Shown: positions 42,297-50,055, counted from the stretch's first letter. The stretch is DNA of 64,000 bases from CAMTWZ01 sp041749075 (GCA_041749075.1 JBGTBY010000017.1:1-64000), one strand, 5' to 3'. Notes: generated by a model from the sequence alone, not told the origin. Numbers and translations: made by a program.

Positions 42297-43238
42297 TTAA
42301 TTGAGATCTCGGACTCCTCGGAATCCGATATGAAACATGTTGTTATCAGCTGGGGTGTTGCTACGCGCCGATACCCGGAAGCCGTGACAATAGGAATCGT
42401 GGCACATGAACGAGCCGCCACGAAGAACGACTTCACTCGTAGGTCCGGGCGTATAGGGTTTGTCACGGTCGGAATACGAGCGGTACCAATCGGAAGTCCA
42501 TTCCCACACATTTCCGCCCATATCATACAAGCCAAGCTCGGTTTTGCCGAAGAGCCCGACAGGGGACGTGGTCAAGTATCCATCTTCGGAGTTGTTCAAC
42601 TCAGGGAAGGTGCCCGTCCAGGTATTGGCCATGGGTTTTCCATCCTGAATAAGAGAATGGCCCCATGAATACGGTTTGTCATGGTTCGACATGCCCCGTG
42701 CGGCGTATTCCCATTCGATTTCAGAGGGAAGCCGTTTGTCAACCCAGTCTAAATAGGCTATCGCATCGGCTTGTGTGAGTAAAGTGACGGGATGATTATC
42801 GGGCGCCATCCCTTTTTCTTTTCCCATCGGGTATTCCCAAGTCACGCCGGGTTCGATGATCCATTTCGCGTTTTCGAAATCAAAAATGATGCCGTCACCT
42901 ACGGTTTCGGAGAAGGTCTTATATCCGGTTTCTTGCACAAATGCGCGGAATTGTGCGACCGTGACCAACGTGGTGTCCATGTAAAAGGGTTTGACCTGAG
43001 TTTCGAACACAGGTCGTTCCATTGGTAGACCCGTTTCAGAACCGATTTTCGTGGTTCCACCGGGAATGAACACCATGCCTTCGGGTGCGGTACGAAGCGA
43101 GGCACGGGTCACTTTGGAACAGCATTCCAAGGGTTGTTTTTCTGAGGTGTCATCATATGCGAACACCATCCGATAGGTCACCCCGGCCAAGGTTCCGACA
43201 ACAACCAATAGAATGAGCAGTGTGATCCAAGATTTCAT
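42297..43238 (-). CDS. Formylglycine-generating enzyme (sulfatase maturase, SUMF1-type)
   Basis: 313 residues from ATG 43238, with an N-terminal membrane anchor (about 3-23) followed by the FGE-sulfatase fold (FIPGGTTKIGSETGLPMERP ... GGNVWEWTSDWY). The two active-site cysteines, Cys279 and Cys284 in GGSFMCHDSYCHGFRVSAR, are spaced exactly as in true copper-dependent FGEs, unlike most FGE-fold relatives that lack them. It should oxidise the CxPxR cysteine of the five sulfatases around it, in the envelope. It lies 19 bases after the sulfatase-GH16 gene and 14 bases before the LacI-family gene. A start at 43331 would overlap the fusion gene and is rejected. Confidence 0.92.
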   Translation of the reverse strand: MKSWITLLILLVVVGTLAGVTYRMVFAYDDTSEKQPLECCSKVTRASLRTAPEGMVFIPGGTTKIGSETGLPMERPVFETQVKPFYMDTTLVTVAQFRAFVQETGYKTFSETVGDGIIFDFENAKWIIEPGVTWEYPMGKEKGMAPDNHPVTLLTQADAIAYLDWVDKRLPSEIEWEYAARGMSNHDKPYSWGHSLIQDGKPMANTWTGTFPELNNSEDGYLTTSPVGLFGKTELGLYDMGGNVWEWTSDWYRSYSDRDKPYTPGPTSEVVLRGGSFMCHDSYCHGFRVSARSNTPADNNMFHIGFRGVRDLN

Positions 43239-43257
43239 TACGATCAAATATAAGTCT

Positions 43258-45483
43258 TCAGGGTCTTTGATACACTCGCACGTAATCAACCTCATAGGTG
43301 ATGGGGAAGCGGGTATTCTCCGGATCACCACCGTTGGATCCGATCGCCAGATTCAACAGAATATAATGAGGCTGACGGAAGGGGTTGAACCCATCCGCAT
43401 AGGTTTTATCGTCGATAGGGATGGTGTTCAGCAACACATCGTTCAAGTAGAGTTCGATGCGGTCTTCATTCCAATCCATTTTCCAGATGTGGTAGCGTTC
43501 AGGCCAATCAGGCATGTCAGCAAGCAACTCGGTAAACGGGATCTTCGCCGAATCCCACAATACGCCGCCTCGCGGTCCAACCCACGCGGCATTGGCCAAG
43601 ATGGTGGCTTGATTTTGGATGCGGTAATATTCGAGGATGTCGATTTCGCCTTTATCGGGCCAACGGCGTTCATTACCCAACGTCCAGATCGCAGGCCAGG
43701 AACCCATGCTGGTATCGATGCGCGCACGCACTTCCATGATTCCATACTTGAAGGAATAGATGTCGGGTGTTTTGATGCTGGCTGCGGTGTATTCGGCTGT
43801 AACACGTGACGTGCGCCAATCCTTGCTCGACGAATCATGATTCGGATTTGGGAAAGATTCACGTCGTGCTTCAATCACCAATCGTCCGTCTTTGATCTGT
43901 GTGTTTCCGGATGTTTGATACCATTGCAATTCTTCGTTGCGAGCGAACCCATGCTCATGGATCCATTTTGTCGAATCGGGAACGCCATCCGTGTTGAATT
44001 CATCCGCCCAAACCAATTCATACCCCTCGGGGGCGACGGCAGGATAGGGATCCACTTCGAACGGACTGACCAGTTTGAACCGATCCGGATTCAAACGGTT
44101 GTATTCGGTTTCTTGCAAGAGTCCGAGATAGCGAGGGGGCATGAGTCCGGCTTCCCAGGCATCCAGTTTTTCAAGCATGGTCGCAAGATGGGATACAGAC
44201 TCAGGTGCGACCGGATTTGCCTCACGGATATCATCTGCCATATTAAACATCTGCAAGGTCTCGTTGCGTTGGCGGATCACCTTCCAATCCCCATCCCGAA
44301 TCACAGAAATGCCACGATCCGGATTGCGCCAGAACAGGGTCGGATGTGGACTCGCATCGTTTTTACCAGTCACAAATGGAATCAGATCCACGCCATCCAG
44401 TTGTTTTTTGGGTGTCGCGCCGGCCAATGCCGCCGCCGTAGCGAAGATGTCCATGGAACTGACAGGATTGTCATAGCGAGATCCGGCCGGAATCCCATCA
44501 GGCCACATCATCGCATAGGGGACCCGAATTCCGCCTTCAAAAAAACTGCCTTTCACACCACGTAAGGGGGAATTGTTTGATGCGTTGTCTGGTGTGGGTC
44601 CGCCGTTATCGGATAAAAAGATGATGAGTGTGTTATTCAGCTGACCTTGTTGTTCGAGAGCCTCCAAAATGCGACCGACGCCATCATCCACGGAACTCAC
44701 CATCGCGGCATAGGTGCGACGTTTTTCATTTTCGATATGGCTGAAGCGGGCCAGATACTCATCGCTTGCCTGCACTGGTGTATGGGGCGCATTGTACGAA
44801 ACGAACAAAAAGAACGGCGATTTGTTGGAATGCCGGTTCACGAAAGACACGGCTTCGCGCGAGAGGGCATCGGTCAAGTACTCGGTTTCATCCACGCGTC
44901 CGTTGTTGCGCATAAGACGGGTGCGGTAGCCGCCATATTGGGTTCGGACTTCCGAATCATCGCGGAAAGTCCATTCTTCCGGGAAAAAATTATGTCCCCC
45001 TTCCAGAAAACCGAAGAATTCGTCGAAGCCGCGTTTAAGCGGATGTTGGGTGGGATGGGTTCCCAAATGCCATTTTCCGAGGATACCGGTGGTGTAATCG
45101 GCCCGCTTCAGGGCATCGGCGATCGTTTCTTCAGATAGCGGAACACCTTGTGTGGAATCCTTTGGGGCGAAGAGTGGATTTCGGCTCGATCCAAAGCGAT
45201 CTTGCTGCCGACCGGTGATGAGGGCGGCACGACTAGGTCCGCAAACCGGAAACGTGACATACCCTTGAGTGAACATCACGCCTTGAGCGGCGATCCGATC
45301 GATGTTCGGGGTCGGAATCTCCGTTGAGCCATGGTAACTGACATCCGCATAACCCTGATCGTCGGTGAGAATGAGAACGACATTTGGCTTGGGCGGAGCT
45401 GTTGTTGCAGCCACCAAGATGAATGGCAAAAAGCTGATCATCCACGCAAGGAGCTTCAATCGTAACGAAGATTTGAGTATCAT
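43258..45483 (-). CDS. Sulfatase-GH16 fusion protein, exported
   Basis: 741 residues in one frame. Signal peptide about 1-26. The S1 sulfatase part covers about 32-470, with formylglycine motif C81-G-P-S-R in TFPVCGPSRAALITGR and metal ligands LTDDQGYAD and FLSDNGGPTPDN. The GH16 part covers about 495-741: YELVWADEFNTDGVPDSTKW, NEELQWYQTSGNTQIKDGRL, and catalytic GEIDILEYY with nucleophile Glu613 and acid/base Glu618. The GH16 pattern resembles the laminarinase-like subgroup that cuts beta-1,3 bonds. One polypeptide could therefore remove sulfate and cut the backbone of the same glycan. It is the first gene of the operon with FGE and LacI-family regulator, controlled by the 45494 operator. 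Confidence 0.93.
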   Translation of the reverse strand: MILKSSLRLKLLAWMISFLPFILVAATTAPPKPNVVLILTDDQGYADVSYHGSTEIPTPNIDRIAAQGVMFTQGYVTFPVCGPSRAALITGRQQDRFGSSRNPLFAPKDSTQGVPLSEETIADALKRADYTTGILGKWHLGTHPTQHPLKRGFDEFFGFLEGGHNFFPEEWTFRDDSEVRTQYGGYRTRLMRNNGRVDETEYLTDALSREAVSFVNRHSNKSPFFLFVSYNAPHTPVQASDEYLARFSHIENEKRRTYAAMVSSVDDGVGRILEALEQQGQLNNTLIIFLSDNGGPTPDNASNNSPLRGVKGSFFEGGIRVPYAMMWPDGIPAGSRYDNPVSSMDIFATAAALAGATPKKQLDGVDLIPFVTGKNDASPHPTLFWRNPDRGISVIRDGDWKVIRQRNETLQMFNMADDIREANPVAPESVSHLATMLEKLDAWEAGLMPPRYLGLLQETEYNRLNPDRFKLVSPFEVDPYPAVAPEGYELVWADEFNTDGVPDSTKWIHEHGFARNEELQWYQTSGNTQIKDGRLVIEARRESFPNPNHDSSSKDWRTSRVTAEYTAASIKTPDIYSFKYGIMEVRARIDTSMGSWPAIWTLGNERRWPDKGEIDILEYYRIQNQATILANAAWVGPRGGVLWDSAKIPFTELLADMPDWPERYHIWKMDWNEDRIELYLNDVLLNTIPIDDKTYADGFNPFRQPHYILLNLAIGSNGGDPENTRFPITYEVDYVRVYQRP

Positions 45484-45493
45484 GACTCGGAAA

Positions 45494-45507
45494 TGTTAAG
45501 GTTAACA
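45494..45507. promoter_or_regulatory. LacI-type operator TGTTAAGGTTAACA
   Basis: Extended palindrome AAATGTTAAGGTTAACATTT with GG instead of CG in the centre. It lies 10 bases upstream of the sulfatase-GH16 start and 56 bases upstream of galE, so it could control both divergent genes. Confidence 0.72.
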
Positions 45508-45563
45508 TTTCAAAGTAATGAGAATCGATGAGTTTGCAAGTAGAACGTCAAAACAGCCAAAAA

Positions 45564-46529
45564 ATGAACGTATTAGTCATTGGTGGAGCCGGGTATATCG
45601 GATCGCATGTGGTCTATGAATTGATCGATGCCGGGCACCACGTCGTCATCCTCGATAACTTTTCCACCGGGCTCATGGAGAATGTGGATCAACGAGCCAC
45701 CTTGGTGGATGGGGACATGCGGGACGTGGAACTGGTACGCGGATTATTGAAAGGCATCGATTCTGTGTTTCATTTCGCGGCGCTCAAAGCCGCCGGCGAT
45801 TCGATGAATGTTCCTGAGGTTTACACCGAAGCGAACACCATCGCCACCTTGCGGATCCTGAATGTGATGTTGGAATGTGGGGTGAAGAATTTCGTGTTTT
45901 CGTCGTCGGCCGCGACGTACGGTTCGCCCGAGTATCTGCCTATCGACGAGCATCATCCCAACAAGCCGATCAACTACTATGGTTACACGAAACTGGCCAT
46001 CGAGCAAAGTTTGGCGTGGTATTCGCAGTTGAAAGGGTTACGGTATGCGGCACTGAGGTATTTCAATGCGGCAGGGTACGATGTGAAAGGTCGTGTGAGG
46101 GGACAGGAAAAAAATCCAGGAAATTTATTGCCGATCGTAATGGAAGTGGCTTCGGGTCGGCGTGTGAAATTGCAAGTGTATGGAAATGACTATCTGACTC
46201 GGGATGGGACCTGCATACGCGATTACATCCATGTGAACGATCTGGCAACGGCGCATGTGGGCGCGATGGAATACATGGCGCGCGTGGACAAAGACCTGGT
46301 GATGAACCTCGCCACAGGGGAAGGATACACCGTGCTTGAAGTGATCAAAGAAGCCGAGCGCGCGTGCGGACATGCGATTACGCATGAGATTGTGGGTCGG
46401 CGGGATGGGGACCCGGCGGAGTTGGTGGCCACCTCGGCCATGGCATGGGAACGGATCGGCTGGAAAGCCCGATATTCGGACTTGCCGCAGTTGGTGGAGA
46501 GTATGTGGGCGGTGTACCGTAGACCGTAG
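45564..46529 (+). CDS. galE: UDP-glucose 4-epimerase
   Basis: 321 residues from ATG 45564. NAD-binding MNVLVIGGAGYIGSHVVYEL, catalytic Tyr-X-X-X-Lys in NYYGYTKLAIEQ, and RYFNAAGYDVKGRVRGQEKN are typical of the GalE/SDR family. It converts UDP-galactose to UDP-glucose and completes the Leloir pathway with galK, galT and galM in this locus. Its last residues (YRRP, stop) are encoded by the first units of a 7-bp tandem repeat, so the natural C-terminus may have been replaced. An upstream start at 45528 is possible but gives a non-family extension. Confidence 0.95.
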   Translation: MNVLVIGGAGYIGSHVVYELIDAGHHVVILDNFSTGLMENVDQRATLVDGDMRDVELVRGLLKGIDSVFHFAALKAAGDSMNVPEVYTEANTIATLRILNVMLECGVKNFVFSSSAATYGSPEYLPIDEHHPNKPINYYGYTKLAIEQSLAWYSQLKGLRYAALRYFNAAGYDVKGRVRGQEKNPGNLLPIVMEVASGRRVKLQVYGNDYLTRDGTCIRDYIHVNDLATAHVGAMEYMARVDKDLVMNLATGEGYTVLEVIKEAERACGHAITHEIVGRRDGDPAELVATSAMAWERIGWKARYSDLPQLVESMWAVYRRP

Positions 46530-46557
46530 ACCGTAGACCGTAGGCCGTAGACCGTGG
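46516..46557. repeat. 7-bp tandem repeat ACCGTAG x5-6
   Basis: Four perfect ACCGTAG units, then GCCGTAG and ACCGTGG. The first two units encode the last residues and stop codon of galE. Confidence 0.92.
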
Positions 46558-46590
46558 GACGATGGACGTGGGACGGGGGACGGGGGACGA

Positions 46591-46630
46591 AGAGATGAAG
46601 AGATGAAGAGATGAAATGATGAAATGATGA
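46591..46630. repeat. 8-bp tandem repeat AGAGATGA x3, AATGATGA x2
   Basis: Perfect 8-bp period over 40 bases, preceded by GGACGGGGGACGGGGGACG. Similar GATGAAAN words sit inside the AT-rich elements at 3145 and 4512 and inside the Nudix gene (about 10160-10200). Confidence 0.9.
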
Positions 46631-46670
46631 AAATTTCGTGCTGATTTAGAACTAAGAAAAAGCACATCTT

Positions 46671-46707
46671 GCTTCGCACTTCGCACTTCGCACTTCGCAC
46701 CTCGCGC
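46671..46707. repeat. 7-bp tandem repeat CTTCGCA x4
   Basis: GCTTCGCACTTCGCACTTCG and so on, ending CACCTCGCGCC. The same wording (CGCACTTCGCGCCTCGCGC) occurs inside the Nudix gene near 10095-10125 and, in part, inside the T9SS domain at 36828-36855. Confidence 0.9.
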
Positions 46708-46742
46708 CTACAACGAACCACAAACAACAAACAACCAGCCAA

Positions 46743-47339
46743 ATGTTATTAGCCACCAAAAACAAGCACAAGCTCGAGGAAATGCGTCATGCCTTGGCGG
46801 GTTTGGGGGTTGAACTGCGTTCCGCGTTTGAGTTCGTTGAGCTGCCCGACATCGAAGAAGATCAAGACACGCTCGAGGGGAATGCGCTGAAAAAAGCCAG
46901 GGAAACCTATGCGATGACCGGGCTGATGAGTGTGGCCGATGACACGGGTTTGGAGGTTGTGGCGTTGGGTGGACGTCCGGGTGTATGGTCGGCGCGCTAC
47001 GCGGGCCACGGAGCGAGTTATGCGCAAAATGTGGACAAATTATTGGCTGAAATGGCCGCATACCCCGACCCTGCACAGCGCATGGCCCGGTTCAGGACGG
47101 TGATCGCGGTGGCGGGTCCGACGGGAGAATGGCACGTGGACGGTGTATGTGCTGGGGAAATTTTGAGTGAGCGTCGCGGGGATGGGGGGTTTGGCTATGA
47201 CCCGGTGTTTCGGCCGGAGGGGTTCGACCGCAGCTTCGCTCAGATGTCGATGGAAGAGAAGAATGTGATTTCGCATCGGGGACGGGCGTTGTCCGAGTTT
47301 GTGGGCAGGTTGGGGGACCCACCCCTGTCCCCTCCCTGA
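46743..47339 (+). CDS. rdgB: XTP/dITP diphosphatase (RdgB/HAM1) with altered C-terminus
   Basis: 198 residues. HAM1 family pattern: LLATKNKHKLEEMRHAL (substrate-binding S/T-x-N-x-x-K), TGLMSVADDTGLEVVALGG, GVWSARYAG, GGFGYDPVFRPEG and NVISHRGRAL. It hydrolyses deaminated purine nucleotides such as dITP and XTP to keep them out of DNA. After SHRGRALSEFVGRL the last residues, GDPPLSPP and the stop, are encoded by the left inverted repeat of the DUF559 element, which therefore replaced the natural 3' end. Activity is probably retained because the conserved core is complete. Confidence 0.93.
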   Translation: MLLATKNKHKLEEMRHALAGLGVELRSAFEFVELPDIEEDQDTLEGNALKKARETYAMTGLMSVADDTGLEVVALGGRPGVWSARYAGHGASYAQNVDKLLAEMAAYPDPAQRMARFRTVIAVAGPTGEWHVDGVCAGEILSERRGDGGFGYDPVFRPEGFDRSFAQMSMEEKNVISHRGRALSEFVGRLGDPPLSPP

Positions 47340-47360
47340 TACCAGGGAGGGGTACTTTCT
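47315..47360. repeat. Left terminal inverted repeat of DUF559 element
   Basis: Begins GGACCCACCCCTGTCC and ends GGTACTTTCT. The internal hairpin arms are 47329-47338 and 47343-47352. It supplies the stop codon of rdgB (47337-47339). Confidence 0.88.
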
Positions 47361-47418
47361 GCACAGATTTAGGAACGATAATTTTTGCATTGGTTTGTGC
47401 GAGGTGTCAAATTGATAC

Positions 47419-47802
47419 ATGAAAGGTCGCGATATCCCCCATGCAAGAAAGCAGGCATCAGAGCTCAGAAAGCGGGAAACTCCGGCTGAGAAGCATATTT
47501 GGGCCTGCATCCGAAAGCGTCAATTAGGCCCTCGATTTCATCGACAAGTTCCATTGGTTGTGGAAAATGGTATAGCCGGAAAAAGATACATTATTGCTGA
47601 TTTTTACTGCACGGAGCATCGAATCGCCATTGAAGTGGATGGAGGCTCTCACATCGGTAAAGAACAGCAAGACGCGGAGCGGGACGCAGTGCTTCGTTTT
47701 AATGGGATCAGAGTCTTACGATGTTGGAATCATGATGTCTTCGAGTCCGACAACTGGCTTCGCAAACTGAAAGACATGATTGCAAACCCAAATCTATATT
47801 AG
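47419..47802 (+). CDS. DUF559 (Vsr/PD-(D/E)XK-like) endonuclease-domain protein
   Basis: 127 residues, normal for stand-alone DUF559 proteins. The motifs are all there: TPAEKHIWACIRKRQLG with a conserved Glu, YIIADFYCTEHRIAIEVDGG with Asp then Glu-X-Asp as likely catalytic centre, and FNGIRVLRCWNHDVF near the end. DUF559 is related to very-short-patch-repair endonucleases and to EDxHD homing endonucleases. The gene is enclosed by inverted repeats, and its last two bases touch the right repeat. Target sequence and true activity are unknown. Confidence 0.88.
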   Translation: MKGRDIPHARKQASELRKRETPAEKHIWACIRKRQLGPRFHRQVPLVVENGIAGKRYIIADFYCTEHRIAIEVDGGSHIGKEQQDAERDAVLRFNGIRVLRCWNHDVFESDNWLRKLKDMIANPNLY

Positions 47803-47846
47803 AAAGTACCCCTCCCTGTCTTCAGGGAGGGGACAGGGGTGGGTTC
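47801..47846. repeat. Right terminal inverted repeat of DUF559 element
   Basis: Begins AGAAAGTACCCCTCCCTG and ends GGGGTGGGTTC. Inverted copy of the left repeat, differing mainly in the hairpin loop. It ends one base before the stop codon of the convergent glycosyltransferase gene. Confidence 0.88.
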
Positions 47847-47847
47847 T

Positions 47848-50055
47848 TTATCTATGCAACCTATCCACTTCGACTGCGCGCTTCGGCTGCGCATAAAGGG
47901 CTGTGATCGGCTCCATCGCCATCCGAGCGATCAGATAACTCACGGTCGATTCGGCACCTTGGTTCAGATTGATATACCCATCCTCCAAGCCGTCATAACA
48001 TCCGCCGGTGCGTGGATTGTACATGATCTGACGCATCTGGTTGTTTCCCAAGAACCATTCGAACGCCTTGGTTTTCAGACGATCATAGCCGTCATCGGGG
48101 AAGACATCATGAAAGGTCGCAAGAGCGGTGACGGTGTAGGCCACCTCGATCGGTTGCTCACCACCCGGTTTGATTTCCTGTGGTGAGTCGTCATTCTGCA
48201 ACCATCCCACATTGGATATGAGTCGCAGGGTGTCGTTATAGAATGTTTTCTCCATCAGATAATCGAAGCTGGATCGAGCGATGGACAAATAGACTGGATT
48301 TCGCACCACTTTCCAAGCCATCAGCAACGCTTCAGGAATCACGCTGTTTCCATAGGTCATGTAGCGCTCGAACCATTTCCATTTCGGTTCGGACTCGTGC
48401 CGGTACATCTGTACCAGCCGATTGGCCAGTTTGGCCATGAACACCATGTTTTTGCGTCCTGGTTTGGCCAAATTACGATAGTACAATCCTTTGATCATGA
48501 AGGCCATGGAACGGGTGGAGTGGATGTTGATCATATTCATCAGATACGCATCCATCATTTCATCGGCCGAATGCACAACGTCTTCAGGAAGAGCCGATTC
48601 GAGGGAAATCACGACGCCTAAGGCCCAAATCGCCCGACCATTGGAGTCGTCCAAGTTCACGTCGTCGTTTTGTTTGGTGAATTGATGGTTTTCATCCACA
48701 TAATTCAGGAAATCGCCGTTCGGTTGCTGGCAGAACTTGATGAAATCCATGTAAATGCGGATTAGAGCAAGATCGTCTTCATTGTGATGGAGCGCATAAT
48801 GTCGGGTTACGGCGATCAGCGCACGGGCATTATCGTCGATCGTGTATCCGGTCGAAATATCGGGCTGACTGATTTTCGAGAATTGGATCATTCCGAACCC
48901 AGTAGTCAATCGTTGGATGTGGGCCAGATTGGGTTTCGGCATCACATAATCGAGCTGAAAGTCTTTGCAATGCCTCTGAAACAGTCTGGCATGCGCGATG
49001 GCACTGTTTTCCCACGCGGTCGAAGCCATGATATGAAGACCGTTCAGTCCAAAATTGACGCATAAGCTCGCATCCGCCAATAATCGGTTCACGGCGTTGG
49101 CCAATTGCTCCGAATCGCCAAAATCGAAGGTGATTCCGGTTTTCTCATTGAGAACTTCTTTGGCATGAGGGATGGGAGTCGACACGATCGGACATCCGCA
49201 GCTCAACGCATAGGCGAAGGTGCCGCTGACGGACTGATGTGGATCTTTCGATGTGAACAAATAAATGTCGGTCATCTGCAGATAAGCTAAGAGATCGCTT
49301 AGGGGAAGAAACTGATTGATGAATTTCACATGATTCTCAATTCCCAATTCCGCCACTTTCGCTTCCAACATCTCCCGATAAGCCTCTCCTTCATGTTTGA
49401 TAATGCTCGGATGCGTTTTCCCAATGGCAAGAAACAGGACTTCCGGATGTTGCTCGATGATGGCAGGAAGCGCGTCAAGCGTGGTTTCGATGCTTTTTCC
49501 AGATCCGAGAAGTCCGAATGTGGACAGGATTTTACGCCCTTCAAACCCATGATTTTTCTTTTCCTGCTCGATGTCGATCGGTGCGACGAGGTGTGTTCCA
49601 TGGGGAATGACGATGATCTGGTCCACATCCAGCCCATAAACATCTTGCAGAAGATTGGCTGAGCGTTGGGTCATCACAATAATACCGTCCGACAAACTTG
49701 CGAGAGTTTTCACATGCTTGAGGCGATCTGGCGTTGGGAAGGGAATCACTGTATGAAACGCGAGAAGAGCGGGTTTGGTCAGTGATCTTAGAAAGGCCAC
49801 GAGCTGCTGTTCTTGTCCATCAAAAAGTCCGAATTCGTGTTGGATGACGACCAACCGGATCGCATCATTCTCTTTGATTTTTCGGGCGACGGTTTCGAAT
49901 TCGGGATCAGATTCCTCAGGTAGCGGATAGATTCCCAGTTCGAACGACTTTCCGAATTGCTTTGTGAGGGCTCTCATCAAATCTTCGGTATAGGTGGCGA
50001 TGCCGCAAACACGGGGAGGAAACGAGCTGATGATGAGAAGTTCAGGTGGTTTCAT
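47848..50055 (-). CDS. GT4-type glycosyltransferase with C-terminal alpha/alpha-barrel-like domain
   Basis: 735 residues. The N-terminal ~370 residues are a GT-B glycosyltransferase: LIISSFPPRVCGIATYTEDL at the start, VIPHGTHLV, STFGLLGSGKSIETTLDALP, and the donor-site region TSKDPHQSVSGTFAYALSCG with CPIVSTPIPHAKEVL. The remaining ~350 residues look like a helical toroid (DDNARALIAVTRHYALHHNE, DDSNGRAIWALGVVISLE, YTVTALATFHDVFPDDGYD). It overlaps the GH130 gene by ATGA (50052-50055), so the products probably act in one pathway, possibly on mannose-containing oligosaccharides. The substrate is not readable. Confidence 0.85.
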   Translation of the reverse strand: MKPPELLIISSFPPRVCGIATYTEDLMRALTKQFGKSFELGIYPLPEESDPEFETVARKIKENDAIRLVVIQHEFGLFDGQEQQLVAFLRSLTKPALLAFHTVIPFPTPDRLKHVKTLASLSDGIIVMTQRSANLLQDVYGLDVDQIIVIPHGTHLVAPIDIEQEKKNHGFEGRKILSTFGLLGSGKSIETTLDALPAIIEQHPEVLFLAIGKTHPSIIKHEGEAYREMLEAKVAELGIENHVKFINQFLPLSDLLAYLQMTDIYLFTSKDPHQSVSGTFAYALSCGCPIVSTPIPHAKEVLNEKTGITFDFGDSEQLANAVNRLLADASLCVNFGLNGLHIMASTAWENSAIAHARLFQRHCKDFQLDYVMPKPNLAHIQRLTTGFGMIQFSKISQPDISTGYTIDDNARALIAVTRHYALHHNEDDLALIRIYMDFIKFCQQPNGDFLNYVDENHQFTKQNDDVNLDDSNGRAIWALGVVISLESALPEDVVHSADEMMDAYLMNMINIHSTRSMAFMIKGLYYRNLAKPGRKNMVFMAKLANRLVQMYRHESEPKWKWFERYMTYGNSVIPEALLMAWKVVRNPVYLSIARSSFDYLMEKTFYNDTLRLISNVGWLQNDDSPQEIKPGGEQPIEVAYTVTALATFHDVFPDDGYDRLKTKAFEWFLGNNQMRQIMYNPRTGGCYDGLEDGYINLNQGAESTVSYLIARMAMEPITALYAQPKRAVEVDRLHR

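Larger units (their letters stand above)
47315..47846. mobile_element. DUF559 nuclease element with 46-bp terminal inverted repeats
   Basis: A compact 532-bp unit: left repeat 47315-47360, one small gene (47419-47802), right repeat 47801-47846. The two repeats are inverted copies matching at about 42 of 46 positions. Each repeat contains its own hairpin with stem CCCCTCCCTG/CAGGGAGGGG and a 4-base loop (ATAC left, TCTT right), and most differences fall in this loop. The inner ends TACTTTCT/AGAAAGTA are identical. The element sits between the convergent rdgB and glycosyltransferase genes. No transposase is present; the nuclease may drive mobility in the manner of a homing endonuclease (inference). 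No target-site duplication was seen. Confidence 0.75.

Noticed and set aside
47315..47846. Classical insertion sequence
   Set aside because: There are inverted repeats, but the single gene is a DUF559 nuclease rather than a transposase, and no target-site duplication is seen.
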